A stretch of 64,000 nucleotides of DNA, from contig OZ245791.1 of NCBI GenBank assembly GCA_965228125.1, positions 868,001 to 932,000 on the forward strand. Direction: 5' to 3'. The notes beneath the pieces are model-generated. The model worked only from the letters and a program-made list of their open reading frames with translations, made no database searches and was not told the DNA's origin. Below are positions 42,153 to 51,661 of the stretch, piece after piece. The stretch comes from GWF2-38-69 sp965228125 (GTDB lineage: Bacteria; Verrucomicrobiota; Lentisphaeria; Victivallales; GWF2-38-69). The position numbers and the translations under genes are program-made. The first letter of the stretch is position 1. Every line of letters starts with the position of its first letter.

Positions 42153-43040
42153 ATGACAACAATGCGACGCAATGAGTTCTCTATTCGCCTATCTGTAAAA
42201 GAAGGCTTCAAAGGGTTTGGAAAGTGGTGGATACCGCTTTGTTCTGTTTCCATGATCATACTGCTTAGTCAATCATGGCTCCCTAAGCTTGCCATGAAAT
42301 ATTCGGAACAAGCTAAAGTCTTAGCTCCTTACTACAAGGCATTTGCTCATTTCAAAACAGAAATGGCAGATATAAGCACCGCAGGGCATGCTTTTGCTGA
42401 TCTCAGATACAATTTCATGTCTATAACAAGCCAATTAGGAACATCATATGATTTCCACGTATTTTTCTGGAAAATGACATTGATTTTCATAGTAATTTTT
42501 ATCATCCTTTGCCTTCTCTACATTGTCACGATACTTATATCTAAAATGTCTGTCAGCAAAAATCCCGATAAAGTAAATTTCAAAGGAACTATGAAGCGTT
42601 CACCGATCATGTCCCTTAGTTACTTCGTCCTCTGCATCATAAAAGTCCTGCCCTTTTGTATTAGTGTGTTAATACCTTTCACTCTTTTTATAGTGAGTTT
42701 AAACCTTTCCACAGGGCAGGAATCAGGAATTTATGTGCTAACCATGTGGCTTTCAGTTCTGTTTGTTTCATTCCTGTTCTTTGTTTTTGGAATTTGTTTT
42801 TATATAAGGCTTTACTTCACAGGTTTCATTATTACCGAAGAGTCCGCCAATCCATTTAAAGCTGTATCCAAAAGCATAGCATTAACTAGAGGGCTGTTTC
42901 TTAAAGTAGGAATACTTTTTATAGTAACATCAATAATAGACCTCGTTTCCCTGATAAGCATAATTGGGTTTATCCCTGCTAACAGCATCAAATACACCCT
43001 CAGGGCTTCAGCATATAGACAACTTACCGAACAGGAATAG
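42153..43040 (+). CDS. Polytopic membrane protein of unknown function
   Basis: A 295-residue membrane protein with about six hydrophobic helices (WIPLCSVSMIILL, MTLIFIVIFIILCLLYIVTILI, MSLSYFVLCIIKVLPFCISVLIPFTLFIVSL, VLTMWLSVLFVSFLFFVFGICFYI, LKVGILFIVTSIIDLVSLISIIGFI). The segment TGFIITEESANPFKAVSKSIALTRG is of the type found in GPDPase-membrane/YciC-like domains, where residues between helices are conserved. It is two bases from the RhaT-like transporter gene, so they are co-transcribed. Function cannot be stated. Confidence 0.65.
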   Translation: MTTMRRNEFSIRLSVKEGFKGFGKWWIPLCSVSMIILLSQSWLPKLAMKYSEQAKVLAPYYKAFAHFKTEMADISTAGHAFADLRYNFMSITSQLGTSYDFHVFFWKMTLIFIVIFIILCLLYIVTILISKMSVSKNPDKVNFKGTMKRSPIMSLSYFVLCIIKVLPFCISVLIPFTLFIVSLNLSTGQESGIYVLTMWLSVLFVSFLFFVFGICFYIRLYFTGFIITEESANPFKAVSKSIALTRGLFLKVGILFIVTSIIDLVSLISIIGFIPANSIKYTLRASAYRQLTEQE

Positions 43041-43042
43041 AA

Positions 43043-44065
43043 ATGAATTTAATTTACGCACTGCTTCTGACAATTTTTGCCGGGCTGATTAACGGGGCCT
43101 GCATAGCTCCAAAACATATTCTTTCGAACTGGGAAGAAGAAAACATATGGTTTTGCTTCTATTTAAACTGCATGGTAATTTTGCCAATAGTCACGATTTT
43201 TGTTTTCATACCGGGCTTTATTTCAATCATTTCGGAAGTTCAAATCCTTCCGTTGGCAATTCTTGTCCTCGGCGGACTATTCTTCGGATTAGGCCAGGTC
43301 TGTTTTGCAATAGCCTTCAAACATATTGGGTTTAGCATAAACTATGTCATAAATATATCCATAGGTACTGCTTTTACCGCATTGATAGGTTTGCTTTTAT
43401 CCCCTGAACTTATCATGTCGCTTTACGGTTTTTTGCAAATAGCAGGCGCGGTTTTGTTTGTTTTTGCTGTCACTCTCGGAGGGTTGGCCGGCATTTCCCG
43501 CGACAAGGCTAAGGCCTCTACAGAGAAGAGTTCATCAAATAAAGCAGCAAAGGTGCAGCTCGGAGTCTTCCTGGCAATCATAGCAGGAGTGGGTTCTGCC
43601 TTTGAAGGTTCAGCTTATGTCTTGGCCAATCCTCAAATTGTCGATATTGCAGTAAAGCTAGGATATAAAGAGCCGGAAACAAACTTCCTCTCTTGGATAG
43701 TAATTTTCATATCATCTTCTATCCCAACGCTTATTTACTTCGCCAACCTAATTAAAAAAAGTAGAAGCTCTTTCTTCTTTCGCAAGAACGTACACTATTT
43801 TCCCATAACGTTAATAATGGGATTTGGATCATGGGCTTCAGTTTTAATATTCAGTTGGGCATCGTCCCTGATCGGCGGTAAACTTGCTCCTACTATCGTA
43901 TGGCCTATGTTTATGGTCTTTATCATTCTTACTTCAAACTTAGTAGGGTTTCTATTCGGTGAATGGAAAAATGCCCCTTTAAAGGCTTATGTTAAAATCT
44001 GGGCAAGCATTCTGACATTTATCGTGGCAATCGTAATATTCTCTTGCAGCGCAGCTTTCAAATAG
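43043..44065 (+). CDS. RhaT-like sugar/proton symporter family protein
   Basis: A 340-residue, ten-helix protein of the drug/metabolite superfamily close to the L-rhamnose-proton symporter RhaT: AGLINGACIAPKHILSNWEEENIWF at the N-terminus, GGLFFGLGQVCFAIAFKHIGFSINYVINISIGTAFTALIGLL, and APTIVWPMFMVFIILTSNLVGFLFGEW near the C-terminus. It is distantly related to the IS-truncated transporter at 26445-27653. No rhamnose genes are near, so the substrate is unknown. The downstream 133-base gap has no clear terminator. Confidence 0.82.
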   Translation: MNLIYALLLTIFAGLINGACIAPKHILSNWEEENIWFCFYLNCMVILPIVTIFVFIPGFISIISEVQILPLAILVLGGLFFGLGQVCFAIAFKHIGFSINYVINISIGTAFTALIGLLLSPELIMSLYGFLQIAGAVLFVFAVTLGGLAGISRDKAKASTEKSSSNKAAKVQLGVFLAIIAGVGSAFEGSAYVLANPQIVDIAVKLGYKEPETNFLSWIVIFISSSIPTLIYFANLIKKSRSSFFFRKNVHYFPITLIMGFGSWASVLIFSWASSLIGGKLAPTIVWPMFMVFIILTSNLVGFLFGEWKNAPLKAYVKIWASILTFIVAIVIFSCSAAFK

Positions 44066-44198
44066 CAAATCGAACACCATCCATCATAATTCCATCTTGG
44101 ATTTGAGATGCGAGGTGTTTAGTCATGTAAAGCAAATTGCCAATGCTGAAATATTATCTAAACACATACCTATGAAATAAATAATATCTCAGGAGCAA

Positions 44199-45617
44199 CT
44201 ATTTTATCTTTAGTTTTTTGCGTAGTACGGAATTGATACTTGAGAAAACGGTTTCCCAATTGTTGGCGGTTTCCTGTCTGAAAAGTGTAACACTGTCATA
44301 CCAGTAGCTTTTATCTCCTTCTCTGCCCCAACGCCAGTCAACGCCGATTTTGGGAAGCAATACCCATGTTTCTTTGCCGAGAGCAGCGCCCAAGTGAACA
44401 ATTGCCGTATCTACGCTGATAACCAGATCAAGGTTATCAACTGCTGCTGCTGTATCGGCAAAATCATTAAATGTTGAGCCTATATCCTGGATATCGTTTT
44501 CTGCCAGCAGTTCCTGTTCTTCCTGAGTCAGGTCTTTTTGCAAAGAATATACTTTACAACGTGAATCCCTGTTAAGTGATTTCAAAAAAAAGGCGAGACG
44601 AATCGAGCGATTTCTATCATTGTCATGAGTCGGTCGACCTTTCCAAACTATGCCGATTTTGAGTAAATCGTTATCAAAATATTTTTTCTGGTATTGCTCT
44701 TTTAGATTCGAATCAGACTTTAAAAATCCTTCCCTTTGCGGAATATTAGTATTGTCTAGTTTCAACACATATCCAGCATCCATCAACGGCATGTGGTAAT
44801 CATATTCTCCAGTATATGGTTGTGTAACAATCTTAATCCTTTTAAAGTTTGATTTGAATAGTCCTTCTAATGGTTCGAATGTGTAAAAGATAACAGATTT
44901 AGCCTTATTCGCAAAAATATTAAGGAATCTGAAAAACATTATCATGTCCCCAATGCCTTGTTCTCTGTAGATATACAATATCTTATTTGTCAGGATTTCT
45001 CCTCTGTATATTGGTTTTGTAGTTTTAGGCATATACAATGCATTTTTCCGATAACCATTATTACAGCAATATCTATAACAATGATTTTTCCATCCTGACT
45101 CAAAATCATAGGATGATAATTCATATAAGCTCAAATTAGAAATAGCATTAGAATAATCCGATTTTATGGCGATAGCTTTTTTATAACAAACCACAGATTC
45201 TGTTGTCCGCCCCAAAATCTTAAATGCATTGCCAAGATTATTGTACGCTTGCGCAAAGTCTGGCTTCATAGAAATGGCTTCTTTATAACAGTCTATAGCT
45301 TCCTCTATTTGTCCCAAACATTTTAAAGTGATACCGAGGTTATAATATGTATTAGGTCTATTAGGGTCAATTTCAATAACTTTCCTGAAACATTGAGCCG
45401 CAATATCATTTTTACCAATTTGTATATTCAATATCCCAAGATAGTTATTAAATTCAGCATTGTCAGGTTCTAATTCCAGAATTTGTCTACAGAGTCGCTC
45501 AGCTTCCTTTAATCGTCCGGCTTTATGATGCGCCAACGCCTGCTGAAAAAGCTTTTCAGTATCTATGAGTTTAGGCCTTTCCGTATTCCGAACCCACTCG
45601 TATCGAATATGCTTCAT
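44199..45617 (-). CDS. TPR-repeat protein with GT9-like glycosyltransferase domain (copy B)
   Basis: A 472-residue protein. Residues about 20-170 hold four to five TPR units (AERLCRQILELEPDNAEFNNYLGIL, YYNLGITLKCLGQIEEAIDCYKEAISMKPD, YNNLGNAFKILGRTTESVVCYKKAIAIKSD). The C-terminal half resembles glycosyltransferase family 9-like domains: YIYREQGIGDMIMFFRFL, KIGIVWKGRPTHDNDRNRSIRL, YSLQKDLTQEEQELL, FADTAAAVDNLDLVISVDTAIVHLGAALGKETWVLLPKIGVDWRWG. Such fusions modify surface glycans or proteins. It is a tandem paralogue of the next gene, with near-identical C-terminal ends. The acceptor is unknown; the giant surface protein nearby is one possibility. Confidence 0.8.
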   Translation of the reverse strand: MKHIRYEWVRNTERPKLIDTEKLFQQALAHHKAGRLKEAERLCRQILELEPDNAEFNNYLGILNIQIGKNDIAAQCFRKVIEIDPNRPNTYYNLGITLKCLGQIEEAIDCYKEAISMKPDFAQAYNNLGNAFKILGRTTESVVCYKKAIAIKSDYSNAISNLSLYELSSYDFESGWKNHCYRYCCNNGYRKNALYMPKTTKPIYRGEILTNKILYIYREQGIGDMIMFFRFLNIFANKAKSVIFYTFEPLEGLFKSNFKRIKIVTQPYTGEYDYHMPLMDAGYVLKLDNTNIPQREGFLKSDSNLKEQYQKKYFDNDLLKIGIVWKGRPTHDNDRNRSIRLAFFLKSLNRDSRCKVYSLQKDLTQEEQELLAENDIQDIGSTFNDFADTAAAVDNLDLVISVDTAIVHLGAALGKETWVLLPKIGVDWRWGREGDKSYWYDSVTLFRQETANNWETVFSSINSVLRKKLKIK

Positions 45618-45694
45618 TGGGATTATGAATTCTAAATTTTGAATAAAAGGAAATAGAAACTTTTCTTAAATAATTTAAATCTAACACTTACGGC

Positions 45695-47332
45695 TTAAGT
45701 TTCAATATGTTTCGAATTTAGCTTTTTACTAAGAGCGGAATTGATACTTGAGAAAACAGTTTCCCAATTGCCGGGTTTTTCCTGTCTGAAAAGCGTAACA
45801 CTGTCGTCCCAGTAGCTTTTATCTCCTGCTCTGCCCCAGCGCCAGTCAACGCCGATTTTGGGAAGCAATACCCATGTTTCTTTACCAAGAGCCCCGCCCA
45901 GGTGAACAATTGCCGTATCTACGCTAATAATCAGATCAAGGTTATCAACTGCCGCTGCGGTATCTGCAAAATCCTTAAATGTTGAGCCGATGTCCGCTAT
46001 ATCGCTTTGTCTCAAAAGCTCCTGTTCTTCCTGAGTCAGGTCTTTTTGCAAAGAGTACAGTTTATAAGAAGAGATTCTGTTAATTAGTTTCAAAAACAGA
46101 TCAAGTGAAATCGAACGGTTTTTGTCGTTTCCGTGAGTTGGACGACCTTTCCAAATAATGCCTATCTTAAACAAGTTATTATCAAAATATTGCTTTTTAT
46201 ACTTCTCTTTTAAGACTGTATTTGCAGACAAGAATCCTTCTTTCTGTGGAATATTAGTATTGTCCAATCTAAGAATATATCCAGCATCCATTAGAGGCAT
46301 ATGATAATCATATTCGCTTGTATATGGCTCTGAAACAACTTCAATTTTCCTAAAATTTGATCTGAATAATCGTTCTAATGGGTTAAATGTATAAAAAATA
46401 ATAGATTTGGATTTACTCGCAAAAACATTAAGGAATCTGGAAAACATTATCATATCGCCAAACCCTTGCTCTGACCAAATATACAATTTCTTGTTTTCCA
46501 AGCTTTCTCCGTTATACAATGGTTTTACTGTTTTGGGAATATATGGCATAAACTTTTCTCTGTTTATGTTATCATGATGATGCCTATATCGGCAACCTTC
46601 CCACCCTGATTTGAAATTGTGTTTTGATAACTCTGCCATTCCTAGAATATTGTAAGTTTCGACAAAATTCGGTTTTATGTCAATTGCTTTTTTATAACAG
46701 ATAATAGCTTTTTTCAGATATCCAAGATTTTCAAGAATAGCACCAAGGTTAATGTATGCTTCAATATAATTCGGGTTAATAGCTATTGCTTTTTTGTAAT
46801 TACTAATTGCGTTTCTAAATGATCCGATATTTTCAAAAACATTCCCAAGATTAGTATATGCTATGGTAAAACTTGGCTTAATAGAAATAGCTTTTTTATA
46901 ATAGATAATAGCTTTTTCGAATTGCCCTAATTTCTTATAAGCATTTCCAAGGTGGTTATACGCATCTGCAAAATTTGGATTAATACTGATTGCTTTTTTA
47001 CAATTGGCAATAGCTTTTTCTGCTTGTCCTAACTTTACAAACGCATCTCCAAGATTAGTATATGCTATGGCAAAGTTTGGCCTAATGGTGACAGCCTTTT
47101 CATAATAGATAACAGCTTCTTCAAAGTGTCCCTGCTCGTGAAGTAATCCCCCGAGATTATTATATGTTTCTGCATCATCTGGAGTAAAAGCCAAGACTTG
47201 ATGATAAATTTGTTCGGCCTTTTTTAAACATCCAGTATGCCTGTACTTCGAGGCAAACTTAAGAAGTTCAGCTATGTTTGGAACATCGGATTTTCCAGTA
47301 TTCCAGCTCCACTCGTATTGTGTATGTTTCAT
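45695..47332 (-). CDS. TPR-repeat protein with GT9-like glycosyltransferase domain (copy A)
   Basis: A 545-residue paralogue of the 44199-45617 product with about seven TPR units instead of four or five (repeats of AYTNLGDAFVKLGQAEKAIANCKKAISINPNF type). The C-terminal GT9-like domain has YIWSEQGFGDMIMFSRFL, KIGIIWKGRPTHGNDKNRSISL and VISVDTAIVHLGGALGKETWVLLPKIGVDWRWGR. Both proteins begin MKH-x-x-YEW. The DNA of the last 200 bases is almost the same in the two genes, showing a tandem duplication with change in TPR number and possibly gene conversion at the 3' end. Confidence 0.82.
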   Translation of the reverse strand: MKHTQYEWSWNTGKSDVPNIAELLKFASKYRHTGCLKKAEQIYHQVLAFTPDDAETYNNLGGLLHEQGHFEEAVIYYEKAVTIRPNFAIAYTNLGDAFVKLGQAEKAIANCKKAISINPNFADAYNHLGNAYKKLGQFEKAIIYYKKAISIKPSFTIAYTNLGNVFENIGSFRNAISNYKKAIAINPNYIEAYINLGAILENLGYLKKAIICYKKAIDIKPNFVETYNILGMAELSKHNFKSGWEGCRYRHHHDNINREKFMPYIPKTVKPLYNGESLENKKLYIWSEQGFGDMIMFSRFLNVFASKSKSIIFYTFNPLERLFRSNFRKIEVVSEPYTSEYDYHMPLMDAGYILRLDNTNIPQKEGFLSANTVLKEKYKKQYFDNNLFKIGIIWKGRPTHGNDKNRSISLDLFLKLINRISSYKLYSLQKDLTQEEQELLRQSDIADIGSTFKDFADTAAAVDNLDLIISVDTAIVHLGGALGKETWVLLPKIGVDWRWGRAGDKSYWDDSVTLFRQEKPGNWETVFSSINSALSKKLNSKHIET

Positions 47333-47440
47333 TAAAATTCCGAATTCGAGATTCTTGATTTTTAAGTCAATGGAAATGAAAATATCACTATAAGTTCGAA
47401 ATTTAAAACTTCTGATTTTATTCAGAGCTATAACTTTTCA

Positions 47441-47884
47441 TCAATCACATCTTTGCAATTCTATAAAGTTCCCTTCAGGGTCTTTTGCATATACAAAAGT
47501 CAGCAACCCTATACCAGACAAGTGTTCTTTCACAACGTTGCTGAGTTTACTGCCCCCTGCGTCAATTACATTTTGGAGTATTTTCTCGACATCCTCGACG
47601 TAAAAAGCGATGTGCGCAAAGCCTTCAGCGTTTATTTTCCTCTCCGTTTGAGGAATGGATTTATTGTATTGAAATATTTCCAGTGTAGGGCCGTTGTCGC
47701 CATGCCCGGGAAGCCTGAGATGAATTCCTTCCACGCAAGCGCCGGCCACGCCAGTACCTTTTTCTATCCATTCACCTTTTAGGTCTCTTTTTGGAGAAAC
47801 TTCTTTGCAACTAAAAACATTTATGTAGAAATCAGCCAGTTTTCGCCAGTCTTTTGCAATAATATTCGTGTGTAAATACTTCAT
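47441..47884 (-). CDS. VOC-family (glyoxalase/bleomycin-resistance fold) protein
   Basis: A 147-residue vicinal-oxygen-chelate protein with two beta-alpha-beta-beta-beta halves. Probable metal ligands are His5 (KYLHTNIIA), a glutamate in PTLEIFQY, the His in GFAHIAFYVEDVE and the Glu in DPEGNFIELQ. The family includes methylmalonyl-CoA epimerase, glyoxalase I and resistance proteins; nothing here selects among them. Ribosome site GGGAGGCAT precedes the ATG. It is monocistronic. Confidence 0.85.
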   Translation of the reverse strand: MKYLHTNIIAKDWRKLADFYINVFSCKEVSPKRDLKGEWIEKGTGVAGACVEGIHLRLPGHGDNGPTLEIFQYNKSIPQTERKINAEGFAHIAFYVEDVEKILQNVIDAGGSKLSNVVKEHLSGIGLLTFVYAKDPEGNFIELQRCD

Positions 47885-48146
47885 TATGCCTCCCTTTCAA
47901 ATATTGTTTGTTTAGTATTATTATAGGACAGGAGATCTGTTAAAACCTGCATTCTTCGAATAGAAACAGAAAAAAATAGTTTAATTTCTATCATCGAATA
48001 TTAGGAGTTCGCCGCTGGTATTTTGATCGGAATCTATTGAAAATACCTGTGCAAAAACTCATTGATGCCGTACACATTGAAAAATCTAAAACAATTGGAT
48101 ATGATAAGAGGCATTGAGTTGTCAACAAAGATCGGGAAGAGATATC

Positions 48147-49268
48147 ATGAATGTATTTAAATTTTTACTGTTATTTTGTTTAACTTTTATAATCAGCAAC
48201 TGTTGTGTTGCCGAAACTGAAAGAGGCAAATCTCTAACAATCTTACTTCAAACTTGTTTGGATGAAGCCGTTAAAGAAACAAAAGTTAATGGTGCCGTAC
48301 TTCTAATCAAAACACCTTCTTTTCAGTGGATAGGCTCAAGCGGCTACACAGATTCTAAAAAAACAACAGTTTTAAAACCTTCTGATAAACTACGAATTGC
48401 AAGTATGACAAAAACTTTCGTAAGTGTAGTTGTCTTAAAACTGGCAGAGGAAGGAAAGTTGAATTTAGACACTAATATTAAGTTCTATCTCCCTGAACCA
48501 ATTATAAGCCGCATTCCTTATGGTTATAAAATTACAATAAGACAACTTTTAAATATGACCAGCGGAATCCGAAGTTACACTGAAATAGATTCATTTAATG
48601 ATGCTGTTGAAAGTATACCTTATCGGACTAATCCATGGACTCCTGAAGAAATTTTGAAATATGTTTACCCAGAAAAACCCATGTTTTCTCCTGGAAAAGG
48701 CTGGGACTACTCAAACACAAATTATATTCTGCTTGAGATGATTATAAAAAATGCAACAGGAAAATCTCTCGCTTTTGAAATGAGACGAATTATTCATTCT
48801 CCTTTACACTTAGAAGATACATTTATGGAAATTCAAGAACCAAGAAAGGGAGGATTCGGCGGCTTAACTGTAAAGGGTTACGATGAAAATGGCAAAGATG
48901 TAACTAAAATTCAGGATGGGCTTGGATTAGGTGATGGAGGATTGATTTCAAATACAGAAGGATTATCAAAATTCCTTCAGGCCCTTCTGGAAGATAAAAT
49001 TCTACTAAATGAAAATTCTCTAAAAGAAATGTTAAAATTCCATCCAGAAGAAAATTATGGATTGGGCATAGAACATCGCTCAACAGGGTTTGGAGAAGCT
49101 CTGGGACATAGCGGCGGCTCAAGCGGTTTTGAAGGAGATATGCTTTACCTTCCTAAGATAAAAACCATATTTGTTATAATCACCAACAAGGAAGACAGTG
49201 GAATATGTGAATTGGTTTTCGACAGATCAATGAAAATATTACAGGAAAATGGGTTCCAAATAAAATGA
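48147..49268 (+). CDS. Secreted serine hydrolase (class C beta-lactamase/DD-peptidase fold)
   Basis: A 373-residue protein from the ATG at 48147 (GGGAAGAG upstream). A TTG-started extension of 11 codons is less likely because it would precede a good signal peptide (MNVFKFLLLFCLTFIISNCC). The three catalytic motifs are SMTKTF (Ser-x-x-Lys), YSNTNY (Tyr-x-Asn) and HSGGSSGF (His-x-Gly in place of KTG). This set is typical of D-aminopeptidases, esterases and DD-carboxypeptidases as well as beta-lactamases, so antibiotic resistance should not be assumed. A lipobox-like SNCC suggests it may be lipid-anchored. Confidence 0.85.
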   Translation: MNVFKFLLLFCLTFIISNCCVAETERGKSLTILLQTCLDEAVKETKVNGAVLLIKTPSFQWIGSSGYTDSKKTTVLKPSDKLRIASMTKTFVSVVVLKLAEEGKLNLDTNIKFYLPEPIISRIPYGYKITIRQLLNMTSGIRSYTEIDSFNDAVESIPYRTNPWTPEEILKYVYPEKPMFSPGKGWDYSNTNYILLEMIIKNATGKSLAFEMRRIIHSPLHLEDTFMEIQEPRKGGFGGLTVKGYDENGKDVTKIQDGLGLGDGGLISNTEGLSKFLQALLEDKILLNENSLKEMLKFHPEENYGLGIEHRSTGFGEALGHSGGSSGFEGDMLYLPKIKTIFVIITNKEDSGICELVFDRSMKILQENGFQIK

Positions 49269-49492
49269 TACAGTATGCCCCATACGAATTGATTGTCATA
49301 AATTCACTAAGAAATATTACATGCAAAATGTTTTATTGCAGAGCTTTACAATAGGACTTGCCGGATAATTATAGCAAAATACAAAAGAGGGGTTCAAACC
49401 TTAGCAACTAACAAAAAAACTGGATACGAGTATAACAAACAGAAGCTTCCCAAAACACAAAAAGAATAATTTTCCTCCTCTCCCTCTTAAAT

Positions 49493-51331
49493 ATGAAGTT
49501 AAATAGCCTGGTACTGTACAAAAACACCCCCGCAATGATCATCGGAAACCACGGGGACAAACTAGAAATCAAATTGGCAAACAACACTACAAAATTAGTC
49601 AGAGTTAAAGATATACAACTCATTCATTCAGGCCCTATAAGCAACCTGCATTCATTAAAAGAAAACATCCAGCCGAAAGAAGACCTTAAGGAAGTCTGTC
49701 AACTCATCGAAGGCAGCTGCATCAACCTTGGCGAACTCGCAGAAGTTATATTCGGGGAAAATATTCCACAAACAGCATGGTCTGTATGGGAGTTGCTCAA
49801 AGATGGCATTTATTTTAAAGGCAGCATTGAAGCAATCCAATCAAGAACAGAACAGGAAATCAATGAAAGCCTGGCCAAAAGAAATGCAAAGGCAGCGGCT
49901 GAAAAGGAAAGGGAAAACCTTGTTTACCGTATAAAGAACTCTCAAATTCTTCCTGACGATGCAAAATTCATGCACGAAATAGAGCAGTTTACTCTTGGAA
50001 AGATTCACAATTGTCGTTTGATGGAAGAGTTAGGAATAGAACAGACCCCTGAGAAAGCGCACGACATACTTTTAAGAACTAAATACTGGAATAACTTTGT
50101 AAATCCATACCCTGACAGATTTGGAATATCTCTCAAAAAAGGTTCAGATACTGATCCAGAAAATTTCCTTGTCCCAGAAGAGAAAAGAAGAGACTTGACG
50201 AGTCTTGAAACATTCGCAATTGATGATGAAGGATGCAACGATCCCGATGACGCATTGAGTTTTGACGGAGAATTCCTTTATGTTCACATTGCCGATGTCG
50301 CTTCATTAATCAAACCGTCAGACAAATTGGATATATCGGCTATGGAACAAAGCTCAAGCCTATATCTTCCTGAAAAAACATTGCCTATGCTCCCTGATGC
50401 AATTACAAAACTCTTTGGGCTTGGGCTAGCAGATACTTCTCCGGCATTCACATTCATGCTTGAACTGGATTCGGAATCCAATGCAAAGATAATTGAGATG
50501 TTTCCCAGTCTGATTAGAGTAAAAAGGCTGACTTATGAAGAGGCAGAAAAAGAGATTGACACAGGAAACTTTGACAAACTATGGAAAATAACGAAACAGT
50601 TTAAAGACAAACGAATGGCCTCGGGCGCAGTGGAAATAGAACTGCCTGAAGCAAAAATCAAAGTTGACGGCGAAAAAATAAAAATCCAACGCCTACCAGT
50701 TCTAAAAAGCAGGGAACTTGTTGAGGAAAGCATGTTAATGACAGGTGAAGCTGTTGCTGCCTTCGCTGTTGAGAATAATATCTGTATCCCGTTTTCTTCT
50801 CAAAACATCAATGAAAACGTAGCTTTTTATGAAGGCTTTGCCGGAATGTTTTCATGTCGCAAGAAGTTGAAACCTTCGCTGACTACGACAACAGCCGGAA
50901 GGCATTGCGGCCTCGGACTTAAACACTACGCAAAAGCTACAAGCCCTTTGCGGAGATATTTGGATCTCCTCATCCACCAACAGTTAAGGGCTTTCATATA
51001 CAATACGCCTCTGATGAACGATGATGAAGTTTCAAGGAAAATAACATTCGTTCAATCTTCAATCAAAGGCTATAGGACTCTGGAATCAAACTCAAACAGG
51101 CATTGGACTATAGTTTTCATGAATCTAACGGACTGGAAAGGTGAAGCAGTACTTGTAGACAAATACGAAAATAAAGGCACTTTCATTATACCTGAATTGG
51201 CGTATGAATTTAAACTTGCCATAGACAGGGACATGGAATTAAATTCGAAGGTCAGCATCTCAATAAATGGTATAAATCTGCCATATTTGAACTGTAGTTT
51301 TCAGGTAACAAACAAAGATTTATTGAATTAA
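49493..51331 (+). CDS. RNB-domain exoribonuclease (RNase II/R family)
   Basis: A 612-residue protein with a complete RNB catalytic domain. The Mg-binding aspartates are in DDEGCNDPDDALSF (residues 244-257), then YVHIADVASLI, LYLPEKTLPMLPD, and RRYLDLLIHQQLRAF near residue 490. It degrades RNA 3' to 5'. An N-terminal small beta domain (VLYKNTPAMIIGNHGDKLEIKL) resembles those of short cyanobacterial/plastid-type RNase II proteins; no clear S1 or cold-shock domains are seen, and the length is below RNase R. No strong ribosome site precedes the ATG. It is followed by a small open frame and the giant surface-protein gene. Confidence 0.88.
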   Translation: MKLNSLVLYKNTPAMIIGNHGDKLEIKLANNTTKLVRVKDIQLIHSGPISNLHSLKENIQPKEDLKEVCQLIEGSCINLGELAEVIFGENIPQTAWSVWELLKDGIYFKGSIEAIQSRTEQEINESLAKRNAKAAAEKERENLVYRIKNSQILPDDAKFMHEIEQFTLGKIHNCRLMEELGIEQTPEKAHDILLRTKYWNNFVNPYPDRFGISLKKGSDTDPENFLVPEEKRRDLTSLETFAIDDEGCNDPDDALSFDGEFLYVHIADVASLIKPSDKLDISAMEQSSSLYLPEKTLPMLPDAITKLFGLGLADTSPAFTFMLELDSESNAKIIEMFPSLIRVKRLTYEEAEKEIDTGNFDKLWKITKQFKDKRMASGAVEIELPEAKIKVDGEKIKIQRLPVLKSRELVEESMLMTGEAVAAFAVENNICIPFSSQNINENVAFYEGFAGMFSCRKKLKPSLTTTTAGRHCGLGLKHYAKATSPLRRYLDLLIHQQLRAFIYNTPLMNDDEVSRKITFVQSSIKGYRTLESNSNRHWTIVFMNLTDWKGEAVLVDKYENKGTFIIPELAYEFKLAIDRDMELNSKVSISINGINLPYLNCSFQVTNKDLLN

Positions 51332-51350
51332 CTAGTCTTGACACTGCGCA

Positions 51351-51626
51351 ATGATAATCAAATACCATGAACCATTGGGAGACCCGAACAGCAAACAGTA
51401 CCCTCTTCCGGAAAACTGGAGGGAAATTTCGGTTACCGCAACTATAATGCCTGAAAATTTTGGAGTAGTTGAAAAGGGCAAACTGTACAAGTATTTATTG
51501 ACTAAACTTAAAAACCCGATACAATTTACTACAATATGTATAATGCAATACCTCAAACGGGTTCCAATGAAGAATTCAACAATACTTGAGAATTGGAGAT
51601 TGTTAATTACAGATTTAAAGACCTAA
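51351..51626 (+). CDS. Possible small protein of unknown function
   Basis: A 91-codon frame starting with ATG 19 bases after the RNB gene. The sequence (PLPENWREISVTATIMPENFGVVEKGKLYKYLLTKLKNP) looks protein-like, with normal amino-acid composition and many charged residues, but no ribosome site, domain or homologue is known to me. It would be the only gene in the 330-base gap before the giant gene. Treat as doubtful. Confidence 0.35.
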   Translation: MIIKYHEPLGDPNSKQYPLPENWREISVTATIMPENFGVVEKGKLYKYLLTKLKNPIQFTTICIMQYLKRVPMKNSTILENWRLLITDLKT

Positions 51627-51661
51627 AACTTACAACATCAAATATGAAATGAGGTTAGGTT

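Noticed and set aside
48147..49268. Call as an antibiotic-resistance beta-lactamase
   Set aside because: The SxxK/YxN/HxG set is shared by many esterases and peptidases and nothing points to beta-lactam hydrolysis.
51332..51556. A 74-codon minus-strand frame after the RNB gene
   Set aside because: Overlaps the more protein-like plus-strand frame at 51351-51626 and has no ribosome site.
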